Shown here one piece after another: positions 1 through 10,799 of a stretch of 25,862 bases of DNA. The notes beneath the pieces were generated by a model. The model was not told the DNA's origin, made no database searches, and saw only the letters and a list, made by a program, of their open reading frames with translations. Source of the DNA: Darksidea phi. Lineage: Eukaryota; Ascomycota; Dothideomycetes; Pleosporales; Lentitheciaceae. A program made the position numbers and the translations under genes. The DNA lies in the NCBI GenBank assembly GCA_030770425.1, contig JASJFT010000363.1, positions 1 to 25,862 of the forward strand, given 5' to 3'. Numbering within the stretch: the stretch's first letter is position 1; each line of letters begins with the position of its first letter.

Positions 1-119
1 GGAAGGAAACCAGTGCTAGTCAACAGAGAGAACAGACACCATACAGATTCCGCCTTGGCTCTTCCGCCTCGGCACCAAACAGAATAGCTGTGCAATACAG
101 CTGGCATCCACCGCCGAAC

Positions 120-120
<1 letters not shown>
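1..120. other. Un-RIPed edge sequence with normal base composition
   Basis: This is the only stretch with ordinary composition: CA and TG are frequent (for example gtcaacag, ggcaccaaa, gctgtgcaatac), in contrast to their near absence in the rest of the window. I see no convincing reading frame or known element in so short a piece. A small hairpin is possible (agctgt at 86-91 pairing with acagct at 97-102). It ends directly in a 30-nt A run. It could be the edge of an active, gene-bearing region, or the 3' end of a recently retroposed sequence with a poly(A) tail; the sequence alone does not decide. Confidence 0.6.

Positions 121-150
<30 letters not shown>
121..150. repeat. Poly(A) run, 30 nt
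   Basis: Thirty uninterrupted A residues lie between normal DNA on the left and a truncated terminal repeat in RIPed DNA on the right. It could be a retroposon tail, an expanded homopolymer, or a place where assembly joined two sequences. Homopolymer length is often unreliable in assemblies. Confidence 0.85.
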
Positions 151-153
<3 letters not shown>

Positions 154-220
154 TAAGTAGAAAAACTTTTTTATAATAGTATAGTTATATAATATAACTT
201 TTTACTAGAAAAAAAAAGTA
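151..220 (+). mobile_element. Truncated terminal repeat of the long-TIR element
   Basis: These 70 bases match the outer right end of the large element at 8774-12964 (about 12885-12964) in the same orientation. The shared order is attaagtagaaaaac, then tataatagtatagtta, then an A run ending in gta. Differences are mostly C/T and G/A transitions, as expected from RIP. The match stops abruptly at 151, where the poly(A) run begins, so the rest of this copy is missing. It shows that the element belongs to a repeated family and helps fix its outer end at ...aaaagta. Confidence 0.8.
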
Positions 221-3200
221 TTATTATATTTTTTATTATAAATTTATATTATTTTAATCTTATTTAATAAATTATATTATAATATTTAGTAAATAAATAA
301 TATACTTAATATCTTTTTATAAATTATAACTATTTTATTATAAATTCTTATATATTTTAAAGCGATTAAATCTAGATAATAATACTATATTATATATAAA
401 TAAAGCTTAATTTTAATATTTTAAAAATAGATATTTTTATTTTAATAAGCTTTTAAATTATTTACTAAATAACGTTTAGACCTAATAAAATATTTAAAGT
501 TATTTAAACTTTAGTTATAACTTATTAAATTTAATACTTTTATAATATATATTATTTTAATTTCTATAATTCTAAGTATTTAGTTTTAGATCTATTTAAT
601 CTTAGTTAACTTAAAATATCTCTACCTTTTAACTAGAAGTAGTAATATTTTATACTAGTTTTAATCTTCTTTATTTATATTAAAATAAAATTAATTCTCT
701 TTAAGTAAGATTAATACTAGAATAGGTTAACTATTCTCTCTACTTATATATTACGTCTATTTCTATTAAAGGACTTCTAGATTATTATTAGGCTAGCTAT
801 AGTTATATACTAGATCTTATATAATTCTATATTCTATTATTATATTTTCTTAAGAATTTATTTTATTTTTATCTAAATATAACTCTTTTATTATCTTAGT
901 ATTTTTATATCTATCTATCTATATATACCTTATAATTCGAATCCTTTCTACTTCTTTTTAAGGACTAGTAGTATAATATTAATACTAAAAGCTAATACTT
1001 TAAAAGTTCTTATTAACTATACTATATAATATCTATTTAAAGCTATTAGTATACCTTCTTATACTATTTACTTAAAGAAAAGTACCCGCTCTAGTATTTA
1101 TCTATCTAATAGATAAAATAATTCTAATATATAGCTAGTTAATAAAATATACTAGTAACGTTCTAAGTTTAGTAAATAATAAGTTTAGGAACTAGAATTA
1201 GATAATAAGAATAATTACTAGTTAAAGAATCTATTTAACTTTAAAAATATTTAAAAGAATTAATATATTTTTAAAACTCTTATAACCTATATATAGTATA
1301 ACGATAGAAATATATTAAAGATATTTAATAAACTACTATCTTTTAATAGAACCCTAATAATAATTATAATTAATAGAAACTATTAATCTATATAAAGAAA
1401 TAATAGAACTTCTAGCTATAAAAGTATTTTTTATAAAAGTAGATCTATATAACCTTAACCCCTAGCTTCGACTACTATACTATTAATATTAGGAGCTAAT
1501 AATATTCTAATAGGTAGTAATTATCTAGGTATATTCTATACTATATCTATCTATACTCTAGTTCTAGATAAAGTACTTCTAGTAAAGATAATAGAAGTAT
1601 TAATTAACTTTTAATACTAAGGTATATTAGTTAACTAGATTATAGCTATAAAAGTAGATCTTAATATAGTCTAAGTAGCCTTTAGACTAGTTATAGGTAT
1701 TTATTAGACTATAATTAATCTACCCCTAATAGATAATACTTATTAAAAATTATCTAATCTAATTAAGGTTAGAGATTCTTTTATACTAGACTTAATAAAG
1801 AGAATCCTAATAATTTAAGCTATAGACTATTAGATTAGAGATATTAATAATCTCTTCTAGATTAACTTTATTATTATTAATATCCTTAAGTATACTATAT
1901 AGATTATAATACTTATTAAGAATAATATATATTATAATCTACTAAACTAAGCTATTAATAATAATAAAGTTACTATATAGTCTTAACTATATATAAAGCT
2001 TATAGAAAAGACTTAGGCTATTATATAAACTCTTTTATATAATATTCTATTATATACTCTTATTTAGTCTTACTAAGTAACTAAGTATAAAAAAGAACTA
2101 GTATACTATAATAATTTCTACTATATTAATACTAAGTAACTACTATAAAATACTAATAACTATTTTTTTTCTTTCTCTTATTATCTTTTAAATCTATATA
2201 TATAAATCGAATAGCCTTTATTAATCTTATTCTATATTACTAACTTCTTCTCTACTTTAGCCTTCTATTACTTTATTACTTTTATTTTTATCTCTTTAAT
2301 CTTCTTTATATCCTAAAACCTATAGATAGCTTAAAGTATCTTTATTATATACTTTATACTCTTCTTCGTCTAGAGATCCCTCTCTAGAAAATTTATTACT
2401 TTATTATTTTATTAAATCCTAAGATTCTTAGTAAGCTAGCTTAGTCTTAATAGCTACTATTTAAGAAAGTTCTTTTTATTATCCTTATCTATCTTAACGT
2501 ATATTAAGTAGATATTAAGCTAATAAATCTATACTATCTATAGTATATTTAGTAGATATATAAACTAACTCTCTATATATATAAGCTATAGCTCTATAAT
2601 TATAAGCTTACTATATTTTTTCTTCTAAAAAATATAATTATAATTAACGATATTATTAAATTCGTAGTTTAGATATTCTTAAATATAGGTATAGGTATAG
2701 ATATAGACTTAGATAGTATTATTATAAAGAATAGTACTACGTATAAGTATACCCGTAGACTAAAGTAGAATAAAGTAATAATCTATAAAGATAATATAGG
2801 AAGTTATCTTATATTTAGAAAGTAAGATAGACTTAAGAAAGAAGTAAAGAAAGTACTTAGTATTCTTATATATAGGCTCTTAATACTTAGCTATTTCGTA
2901 AAAATATCCTATAGCTATTAGTCCTAATTAAGACTTAGTAGTTCCGTTATTTAGTCTTTAAGACGATTTAAGTAGTACGCGATAATTATATATTTAAAGA
3001 ACTATTATATTTATTTATACTATTAAATACGTAAATTATATAAAATAATATAATTAATACTTTTATATAACTTAGGTAGAGGACTATATCTATTTATATA
3101 ATTTTTAGATTTTAGCTTTATACCTCTATATATTAAAAAATAATAATAATAAAGCTTAAGAGTATTATAGAGAATTCTATTCTAATAAAGTTTAATAATT

Positions 3201-3590
3201 ACTTTAAGTTTTAGAATATTAAATAGTACTAGAATAATAGCTTTAACTTCTTCTTTAACTACTTTATAACTTATAAAGCTATCTTAAAAATAAAGCCTTT
3301 TAATAATATATAAGTAGCTAAGCGCTATATATTATATAATTATTCTATTTATATAATAATTTATACTAATTTACTATAATTATATACTAACTATAATTAT
3401 ACTCTAGCTTATAGTAACTATATAATAATTTATAATAATTATTTTAGTTATTTAATCTAGTATAACTCGTATATAAGGCCTTTTACTCGTATTCTAACTA
3501 GATAGTTAAACTACTTAATATATTTATTCTATACTTCTACCTACTTATAGTTATAAGTCTAGTTTAATCTATCTATATTATATAATCTAT
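221..3590. other. RIPed repeat DNA, not classified
   Basis: About 3.4 kb of AT-rich sequence without CA or TG and with many TAG/TAA triplets in all frames. Around 1540-2160 one + frame has a lower stop density and could be a decayed coding region, but I could not match it to a family without forcing it. The part just before 3600 probably holds the 5' end of the Copia copy whose gag follows; I could not find an LTR pair. No RNA gene or regulatory site is visible. Confidence 0.5.
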
Positions 3591-3599
3591 TTTATCCTT

Positions 3600-4880
3600 C
3601 TTTATATAATAAAATAACGATCTTATTATCTACTATATCTAAAGCTAGTTTAGCTACTATTCTCTAAGGTCTATATAATTAGAATCTATAAATTTATACT
3701 ATATAGAGGCTAGTTAAAGTAGCTAATATATAGAACTATATTAATTCTAAAGTTAAAGCTTTTATAAAGCTAAATAAATCTAAATATCTTATTAATCCTA
3801 TATTATCTATTAACGAGAATAGGTTATTAATAACTAAATCTAGCTTAATAGCTCTTACTTAATATAATAAGGACCTAAGTATCTACTATATAAAGCTAAA
3901 AGAATATTATAGAACTAAGAATAAGCTTAGCTAAATTAAAGCCTATATAGCTAATATACTAGCTAAAGATCTTATCTATTAAATTAAGAATTAGGAATTA
4001 CTATATAATTAGCTTAAAGCTCTAAAATAGTTATTCGCCTTATTATTAGCTAATTAAGAATATAAGGTTTAGAAGATATATAACTTAGTTAAAATACTAT
4101 ATATATATAAAGAGAATCTTAAAAAATAGAATATAACCTTTTTAATAGTCTATAATTAAGCTATATAGCTTAACCTACTAGAGATATTAGAATATTAGCT
4201 ATATAAGAATCTAATACGAGTTATTAAATAGATTAATTTAGACTATATAGTTACTATAACTATTATAGTATTTAATATAGAAGCTAGCTTAAATAGTTTA
4301 ATTAACCTAATACTATTTAATCTACTAGCTAGCTATCTATACTATTATCGAATAATATAGATAATAAAGTTAAATATTAATAATAGTATATTTATAGTTA
4401 TACTAAATTAAGAATAGTCTTTATATAATAAGAAGAGATTATAAAATAATAAGTTATTAAAGCTATTAAAATTATATCTATACAAAGATTTATACTACTA
4501 GAAATAGTACTAGTATATTAATATCTTATTATATAAGAGAGGATTTATAAAGAATTCTAAGAAAGCTAAGAAAATAGCTAAATTCGAAGTTAAGAATAAA
4601 AAGAATATTTTAACTAAAATATATAAAAGGAATTAATATTATAAATAGTAAAAGTAGACTAGCTAGTATAATAATATAGCTAATATAATAGAAATTAATA
4701 TAGATAATAATTTACTATACTATAAATATAAAGCTTATACTATATTCTTAGTAATATATAACGTTTTAATAGTTAATAATATCTATTTACTTCTCTATTC
4801 CTAGATATTAGATCTATAATAATCCTACTAAGTTCTAATAGGAAGCTCTAGTTTTACCTAATAATATTATTCTAGCTAAA
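3600..4880 (+). pseudogene. Decayed Ty1/Copia Gag (second Copia copy)
   Basis: A Gag-like protein of a fungal Copia retrotransposon (the capsid protein that packages element RNA) can be followed in one frame from about 3600 to 4810. Near the start is a segment reading LYN-stop-NL-stop-IYTI, equivalent to the D/N-NWxxW..I pattern of Copia Gag N-termini, with Trp turned to stop. In the middle are alternating Lys- and Leu-rich helices. At about 4470-4550 a Pro-rich-derived stretch leads to YLYKDLYY and then KRGFIKNS, matching the CxCG..H/hydrophobic..L+P+GF segment typical of fungal Copia Gag, with Cys and His changed to Tyr. At about 4799 the frame reads S-stop-ILD, as in the SWILDSG start of the Copia protease, after which the motif is lost. 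The positions 3641, 4442 and 4799 are in the same frame, so indels are rare. No integrase or RT follows, so this copy is incomplete. Confidence 0.65.
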
Positions 4881-6670
4881 GGCTTAAAGATAGTAATTTA
4901 GACCTAAAGAAATATATAGATAACCCTATTAATATCTTAGAATCTAAAAAAGATAATACTTAAATAAGTAATCTTAATCCTTAACTTCTTTACTAGCCTA
5001 GTATTACTATTATAACTATTCTTATTAAATATCTATTTTAACTTAGAAAGGAATATTCTATATTAATTAGAAACTTAATCTTAGAATATTATAAAATTTA
5101 CTAGAATTAGTAGATATTAGCTCGTAGTCTATTATACTAAGCTACTATAATCTATTTAGTATATAGTATTTACTATTAATTAATACTAATTATAGATCTT
5201 AGCTCTACTACTTTAATCTAAATTATTAAATAAGCTATAACTTTATCTACTTATAGGCTATTTAAATAGTACTATAATTAATTAGTTAGTTAATAATATT
5301 TTAGATCTTTATATAGATAATAGTATAATAGTTTCTAAAATAATTTACTATAAGGAGTACTTATAGAATAAAGCCTATTAGATTATCTCTTATTAATTTA
5401 GCTATAAATTAAATACTAGCTAATTATTTAAAACTATAGCTATTAATCTAATTAAGCTTAATATACTAGTTTATAATAGCTATTAATATATATTCTATAC
5501 GTTTAATCTATTCTTAAAGCTATATACGGTCTATATAATAGTTAAATATAATAAGTCTACTCTTTAAATAATACTTAGGTAGCTAGATATTATATATTAT
5601 ACGTACTTTAATATAGGATCTAGGTTAGAACTAATAATATATTTATTATACTATTAGATTTTAATAAGTTAAGGTTAAGTTAATAAATTCTATTACTAGA
5701 ATAACTACTTAGGAAAAGATTTAATCTTATTTATAAATATTAGATAAACTAAAGAGAATTAATTATAAGAAATTAAAATAAAAAGTCTAAGAGATCCTTT
5801 ACTCTTTTATATCTATTCTTTCTTACCTCGCTCTACTTACTCCGTTTACTAAGATATAGATTAAGTAGATTATTATTAATTATACTCTATATACTCTATT
5901 TACTAAGATATAGATTAAGTAGATTATTATTATATAATATTAGATTACTAACTAAGTTCTTATCTTAGCTTCTAATCTTCTTAGAATACCCTATATTCTA
6001 TAGTTCGCGTAGAGTTATAATACTTACTCCTCTTTCTAAAACTTTATTCTTAAAGTTATATTTTTTTTCTTATAATTCTATTTAGTAGTAGTTTAATTAC
6101 TTTAGTAATTCTTTTCTTAATCTAGTATTTTAATTATTCTATCTCTTACCTAGGTATAAGAGTAGGTAATATTCTATTCTATAAATATCTAAATTCTACT
6201 TTTTATTTTTCTTCTAGGTTCTAATAATATCTAAAGGTCCTAAGACTTTTATAGCTTATTATCTTTATCTTATCTATTATATTCTTTATTCTAGTTATAT
6301 AATACTACTAACTTAATTATATTTAAACTATTAATTTACTAGCTACGAATAAAAGATATTACTATTCTTAGTTTATTATAGTAAATATCTTTCTCGAAAT
6401 ATTTCTTATAGTCTAGTAGTAACTAATAAGTCTTTTACTTATATTAAGAAAGAGTATTCTTAACTTTTATTCGAGTTAAAATCTACTAAATATAAAGAAT
6501 TAGTTATTTAAGCTTATAAATAGTATATCTACGTATAACTAGTCTAATATAATACTTATTAATATAAGCTTCTTAATTATAAGCTAGCTTTAATCTTCGA
6601 GTTAAAAAAAATAAAATAAGTAGAAGTTACTTAGTCTATTTTCTTTAATTTATCTATATTACTATAGTAA
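4881..6670. other. RIPed repeat DNA between Copia gag and Gypsy pol
   Basis: No domain could be supported on either strand. The left part may be a remnant of the Copia copy downstream of gag. The right part, read on the - strand, lies after the Gypsy chromodomain and is where the 3' untranslated region and LTR of that element would be; I found no partner copy to prove an LTR. A 54-bp direct repeat is annotated separately. Confidence 0.45.
5839..5932. repeat. Direct tandem repeat, 54-bp period, about 1.7 units
   Basis: The segment starting at 5839 (actccgtttactaagata...) recurs at 5893 (actctatttactaagata...), 54 bases later, and stays nearly identical for 40 bases. The differences are C/T and G/A transitions. 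It lies where the LTR or 3' untranslated part of the - strand Gypsy element would be, so it may be an LTR subrepeat. Confidence 0.75.
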
Positions 6671-6679
6671 CCCTTACTA

Positions 6680-7149
6680 TATAAGTCTATCGATTTCTTC
6701 TTTTTAGATAATTAGAAGCCTCTATCTCTAGATACTTTTAGTAATACTATTTAACTAATCTTTAGTAGTTCTATAGATTTTTAATTAGTTTCTAAGTATT
6801 CTAGTTAGTAGACTATTCTATCTACTTAACTAAATACTTCTACTAGTAACTAAACTTTTATAGTCCTTAGATTTTCTTAACTTTATACTTCTTATCTTTA
6901 AGCTTAATATTAGTAGCTACTTTAATATCTTCTAGTACTAGTTCTAGTAGTAATACGTAGAATACTAAATATATTCTTATACCTTTAGCTAGCTTTAGCC
7001 TATAGTTAACTAGTCCTATTTTTTTTTTAATTTTAAATAGTCTAATTTATAAATTATCTAGTTTATTATATAATTATTTAGTTTTTAGATTTTATTATAA
7101 AAGGAAAACTTTATTTCTCCTTTTAAGAGTTAGTCCCTCGAGCCTTCTT
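6680..7149 (-). pseudogene. Gypsy GPY/F linker and chromodomain, decayed
   Basis: After integrase, the - strand reads LKRRNKVFLL at about 7130-7100, like LKxGDKVFLLxRN. It continues with NKLDNL, IRLFKI and GLVNYRLKLAKGIRIYLVFYV, matching the KLDxxxxGPFxI..(V/G)xxxYxLxLPxxMRIHPVFHVSLL module of chromovirus integrases, with Gly to Arg and His to Tyr. The chromodomain follows at about 6905-6790: KYKVKKI, then a gap, KYLVK-stop, then KLIKNL, matching EYEVEKI..+KYLVKWKGY..TWEPxENL with Trp codons turned to stops. In living elements this domain guides integration to histone-marked heterochromatin. Confidence 0.82.
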
Positions 7150-7980
7150 TTATTTACTATTTTAGCTATTATAAGATTTCTATATACTATCTATATACTA
7201 AGTTCTTTATATAATTCTTATATTAAATAGACCTTCTCTTCTACCCCTATAGATATACTTTTAATATTCTTTAGACCTTTATAAGTTATTAACTTATATT
7301 TATAGTTTATATAATATAATAAATATTTAGTTATTATAGACTTCTTACTATTATATACTAATTATACTATTAGTAATAATTTAATCTAGTTATTCTATAA
7401 CTTATTAATATAAAATCTTAGATACTTCTTTAAAGTCTAGTTTATTTATTCTATCTAACTATCTATTTATAAATAGAAGCTAGTTAATAACTTTTTTTTA
7501 ATTTCTAGTTTTATAAGTAACGTACTCTAAAATTTTAAAGTAAATAGTTTATCTTTATCTATAAAAATCTATTTTAGTAATTTATAATTAGTAATAAGTA
7601 TTCTCTTAATCTTATAAGCTATATTTTCTATTATAATTACTTCGTTTATTAGAATAAAGTATACTACTCTTATTAATTAATCTATAATTACTATAATTAT
7701 ATTATATAATCTTTCTAATTCTAGTTTTAATAATAGTAGTAACTTTATTATAAAGTCTATTATAATATAAGTTTATAGTCGTATAAATAGTATTAATAAT
7801 TAGAATAATCTATAGGTTTTATATCTTTTAGATTTATTTTTAAAATATTCTAAATAGTTATCTATTACTTTCTAAACTTTCTCTCTTATATTAGTAAGTA
7901 GGTATTCTCTATTTATATATCTAGCTATTTTATTAATTTCTATATATAATCTCTTCTAAGACTTAGTAGTATATAGAGTT
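7150..7980 (-). pseudogene. Gypsy integrase (zinc-binding and DDE core), decayed
   Basis: Integrase inserts the cDNA copy into the genome. On the - strand, at about 7925-7815, REYLLTNIREKV matches the R-x-YYWPxM+xxV part of the H2C2 region. At 7773-7736 IIIDFIIKL matches the (S/M)DFI(V/T)xL strand carrying the first catalytic Asp. At 7569-7531 is FIDKDKLFTLKF, the SDRDxxFTSxFW strand carrying the second Asp. At about 7490-7400 is TSFYL, a decayed PQTDGQTERINQTLEQYLR segment in which INQTLKKYLRFY is still clear and the catalytic Glu (gaa) is retained next to a stop. Trp, Gln and Arg positions have become stops. It continues downstream into the GPY/F and chromodomain region. Confidence 0.82.
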
Positions 7981-8169
7981 TTCTTTCTAAGTTATTTTTT
8001 AGAGCGGAGTATTCTTCCTTATTAGAGAATATTTTATCTTCTTCTACTTCTTTATTACTACCTTAGATAAATTCTTAGACTCTTTTTTACTATTTTTCTT
8101 TAATATTTATTACTACTATAATCTTTACTAGTCTTATATAGTTATAAATAAGAGTTCTATTTAGTTTCT

Positions 8170-8760
8170 TTTATAGAGTACCTTAAAGATCTAATCTTCT
8201 ACTAAGAATATCTACTACTTTATTTAATATTTCTAACTAATAACTTATCTTAAAGTTATAGTTAACTAATAATTTTAACTATTAGAATTATTATTAATTA
8301 AGTTTCTTTATAGTTATAAAACTTATAAGATTCTAGTAATTTATAATAATCTTAATTTTATACTTAGCTTTTATAAGCTATAATCTTTATTATTTAAATA
8401 TTAATATAATAGTAATAAGTTTCTTATTATAAATATTATAGTTTATTTCTTCTTTACTAAACTTATATAAATAGTAGAATACTAGTCTTTATTTTCTATT
8501 CTTTCTTTACTAGATAAGTATTACTTTTAGTATATAGTCTAATATATTTATCTCTATTCTAAGAGATTTTATTAGATTATATATCTATAATATAGATACT
8601 AATATAAATAGATTCTTAAGCTTATTAAAAGCTTTTTATTATTTTTAGTTTTACTAGAATTCTTTTTCTCTTTTAGTTACTTCTATAAGTAAAGCTATAG
8701 TCTTTAAGTAATCTCTAATAAACTTTTAATAAAAGTTAGTAAATTCTAAAAAGAATTATA
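8170..8760 (-). pseudogene. Gypsy RT C-terminus and RNase H, decayed
   Basis: Near 8755-8729 the frame reads FLEFTNFY-stop-KFIRDY, corresponding to the FLGFxNFYRRFI segment after the RT thumb. It continues through a KxFKWT-like region, where KEF is followed by two stops in place of the Lys-Trp-type codons. At about 8451-8419 is KEEINYNIYNKKLI, equivalent to the AExNYxIxDKELLAI core of Gypsy RNase H with Asp changed to Asn. At about 8340-8290 is a run ending NLISFITIKKLN, equivalent to the TDHKNLxxFxTTKxLNRRQ motif. RNase H degrades the RNA template during reverse transcription in the particle. Catalytic acidic residues are partly lost and stops are frequent, so no product is expected. Confidence 0.8.
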
Positions 8761-8773
8761 CGTTCTTAATTAA

Positions 8774-9055
8774 TATTTTTTTTTTTTTTTTTTTTCCTAA
8801 GGAAAAGCTGTATTACGCAACTATACTATTATAGGGGAGTTTTTCTACTTAATAATAAACTATATATATTTAAAGACTAGTACTAAAATTTTAACTATAT
8901 ATAAAAAGAGTAGAACGCTTAACGTCGGCCCGTAGAATAGTAGGTAGCTAATACTAGCTTTATCTAATACGAGCCTTAATACGTAGCCTAGAGGAAGGGG
9001 GTAGGATATAGAAGAGGGGAACTACTAGAACTAAGGGATACGAACTAAGGGACGC
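8774..9055 (+). repeat. Left terminal inverted repeat, about 282 bp
   Basis: It pairs with the right repeat at about 12690-12964. It begins with a 20-T run (8776-8795) and includes a pocket that escaped RIP at 8808-8820 (ctgtattacgcaac keeps TG and CA); the right copy has ctatattacgtaac there. The inner end lies within the second unit of the minisatellite. Confidence 0.85.
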
Positions 9056-9121
9056 GAACTAAGGGATATAAATAAAGGAATACGAACTAAGAGATATAAA
9101 CTAAAGGATATAAACTAAGGA
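9028..9121 (+). repeat. Minisatellite, about 14-bp unit, six to seven copies
   Basis: Units of the type gaactaagggatac start at 9028, 9042, 9056, 9071, 9084, 9099 and 9113, with lengths of 13 to 15. Differences are mainly G/A and C/T. The first two units also occur in the right terminal repeat (about 12690-12715, reverse strand), so the array sits across the inner edge of the TIR and is longer on the left. Such subterminal repeats often bind transposase in DNA transposons; that role here is inference. Confidence 0.85.
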
Positions 9122-10480
9122 AGTAGTACTTATTTACTATATTAAATAGCTATATACGAAGGTATAAAAGGCCGTCTATCTAATAATTAAATACTATATA
9201 CTATACGAAGTACGATAAATCGACTAATCTTCTATAATAAGCCGAACGCTATCTACTAAACTATAATTATCCGTATTATCGATATCTCTAAGAAAGCGAA
9301 GAGACGTTTAAAAAAGAAGCTACGAGAACTAAAGTTAGAGGATAAGAGGGTAGTAGACCTAGATAGTACTAGGATATTATATCTTCTTATCTTTAATAGT
9401 AAGGTCCTTCTCTAGACGCTTGATTTAATATATCTATATTAACGTAGAAATATAACTAATTAGTAATATAGGCTTAACTTCGGCGAACGACGCCTTTATT
9501 CGTAATTAGAATATAAGGCTATAATAGATAATTAGTAATACTAATCTAGATATCTAATTCTTTAAGTCCTTAGTAGAGTATAGAGGATCCGAATAGCTAG
9601 TAAACGCTCTAGTAATTAAGGCGGTAATATAGAAGTAAGGGGGAGAGAGGGCCGACGAAGTTTCGTACTAGAATTAGAAAAGTTCTCTAATTATTATATA
9701 ATTAAACTATATAATATTTACCTATAGGTCTTAGTTAAGATATCTTAGTTAACTTTCTTATATCTATCTCTTATCTTTAGCTAGCTTCCTTACTATATAT
9801 CCTTAGTCTTCTAGTAACGACGAGAGTAGTAATACTAATATACCCTCTTTCCTAAACTTATTATTAATATCTACTAACTATATATCTTCGCTAACGATCG
9901 TTCGTCTAGTCCTTTAGTAGAAGGAACTAGAGTAGAATAGACTATTCGAGTATAGCGCTCTAAACCTTTTAAATATTATAGTAGAGTATCCCCAGCGCTA
10001 TAAGTAGGAGGTACTATTAATAGAACTTCTTAATTATAATAATTAGTAGTATAAAACCAACTATATATTAGATATATTCGAGAGAACGAGTAGTAATAGG
10101 ATTCTTATATAGCTATTAGTAATTATCTATATTATATTCCTATCTAAGACCCTATATAACGAGGATAGATATTTTATCTAGAGGTAGCTATACTATCTAC
10201 GTAGACTAGAGGAAAAGCTTATATAGGAAGGATCGTTATAGATAAAGAAATCGGCCTTCTTAGTATACTATAAAGGGAGTAAATACCTAATATAGAAGAT
10301 AGAGCTAGTATCTATAGTAGATATAATACGAATAATAGTATAAAGGATTAAATACTAAGGAATCGGTAGGGATAGATAGAACGGAGAACGATAGGGATAT
10401 CTTACTATTATTATTAATAGAGGGTTCGACGTTATCGGCGCGTTTAACTATCTATATATACTATTATATAAGATATTGAA
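9122..10480. other. GC-richer core of the long-TIR element, not recognised
   Basis: Composition differs clearly from the surroundings: CG, GGG and CCG are common (for example cggcgaacgacgcc near 9481), although CA and TG are almost gone. One + frame from about 9278 reads ISKKAKRRLKKKLREL and continues to about 9960 with interrupted but not dense stops, including LELEKFSNYYIIKLYNIYL. This could be a decayed coding region beginning with a basic segment, but I do not recognise the family and the reading may be chance. A few CA/TG sites survive here (9421, 9993, 10058, 10477), suggesting somewhat lighter RIP. It could be the element's own gene, or host DNA it captured. Confidence 0.45.
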
Positions 10481-10799
10481 ATATTAAAATATAATAAGAT
10501 AATTAGAATTACGAAAAATATAGCTAGTCTAGAAGCTAACGTAATATTACGTCGAGTAGTAGCCTAAGCTCCTAGGGGAGGGATAGTAAGATTAAATAAG
10601 AGTATATAATAGAATATTATATAAAAGAGTTTATATAACGGTCTAAGCTATAGTAATATATAAATTATTAAAATATACTTTTTTATTACTTTACTTTAAG
10701 ATTATTATTACTAAAGATATAACTACTCTTTACTATATATATATATAATAAGTCTTTAGTTCTTTATATACTATAATCTTAAATTAAGATCTATAGTTT

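Larger units (their letters stand above)
6680..8773 (-). mobile_element. Ty3/Gypsy chromovirus fragment A (RT end to chromodomain)
   Basis: The 3' two thirds of a Gypsy pol polyprotein is readable on the - strand in the order end of reverse transcriptase, RNase H, zinc-binding and catalytic integrase, GPY/F linker, chromodomain. This order identifies a chromodomain-bearing Ty3/Gypsy element. It is cut off at 8773, inside the connection between RT and RNase H, exactly where the long-TIR element starts. The missing gag, protease and RT core are not found on the far side of that element: the Gypsy sequence at 12965 is on the opposite strand and begins further downstream in pol. All domains carry RIP stops. 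Confidence 0.8.

Noticed and set aside
121..150. mRNA polyadenylation site of a host gene
   Set aside because: Genomic DNA does not encode the tail; a 30-A run here is better explained by a retroposon tail, homopolymer expansion or an assembly effect.
1540..2160. A Gag-like or LINE protein on the + strand
   Set aside because: The frame has somewhat fewer stops, but any similarity needed too many assumed changes; no fixed motif was found.
4810..5700. Copia protease and integrase continuing from the + strand gag
   Set aside because: After the S-stop-ILD remnant I could not find the DSG active site, HHCC or DDE motifs in any frame.
9028..9121. CRISPR-like array
   Set aside because: The units are directly adjacent without spacers and only 14 bp long; this is a minisatellite in a eukaryotic transposon.
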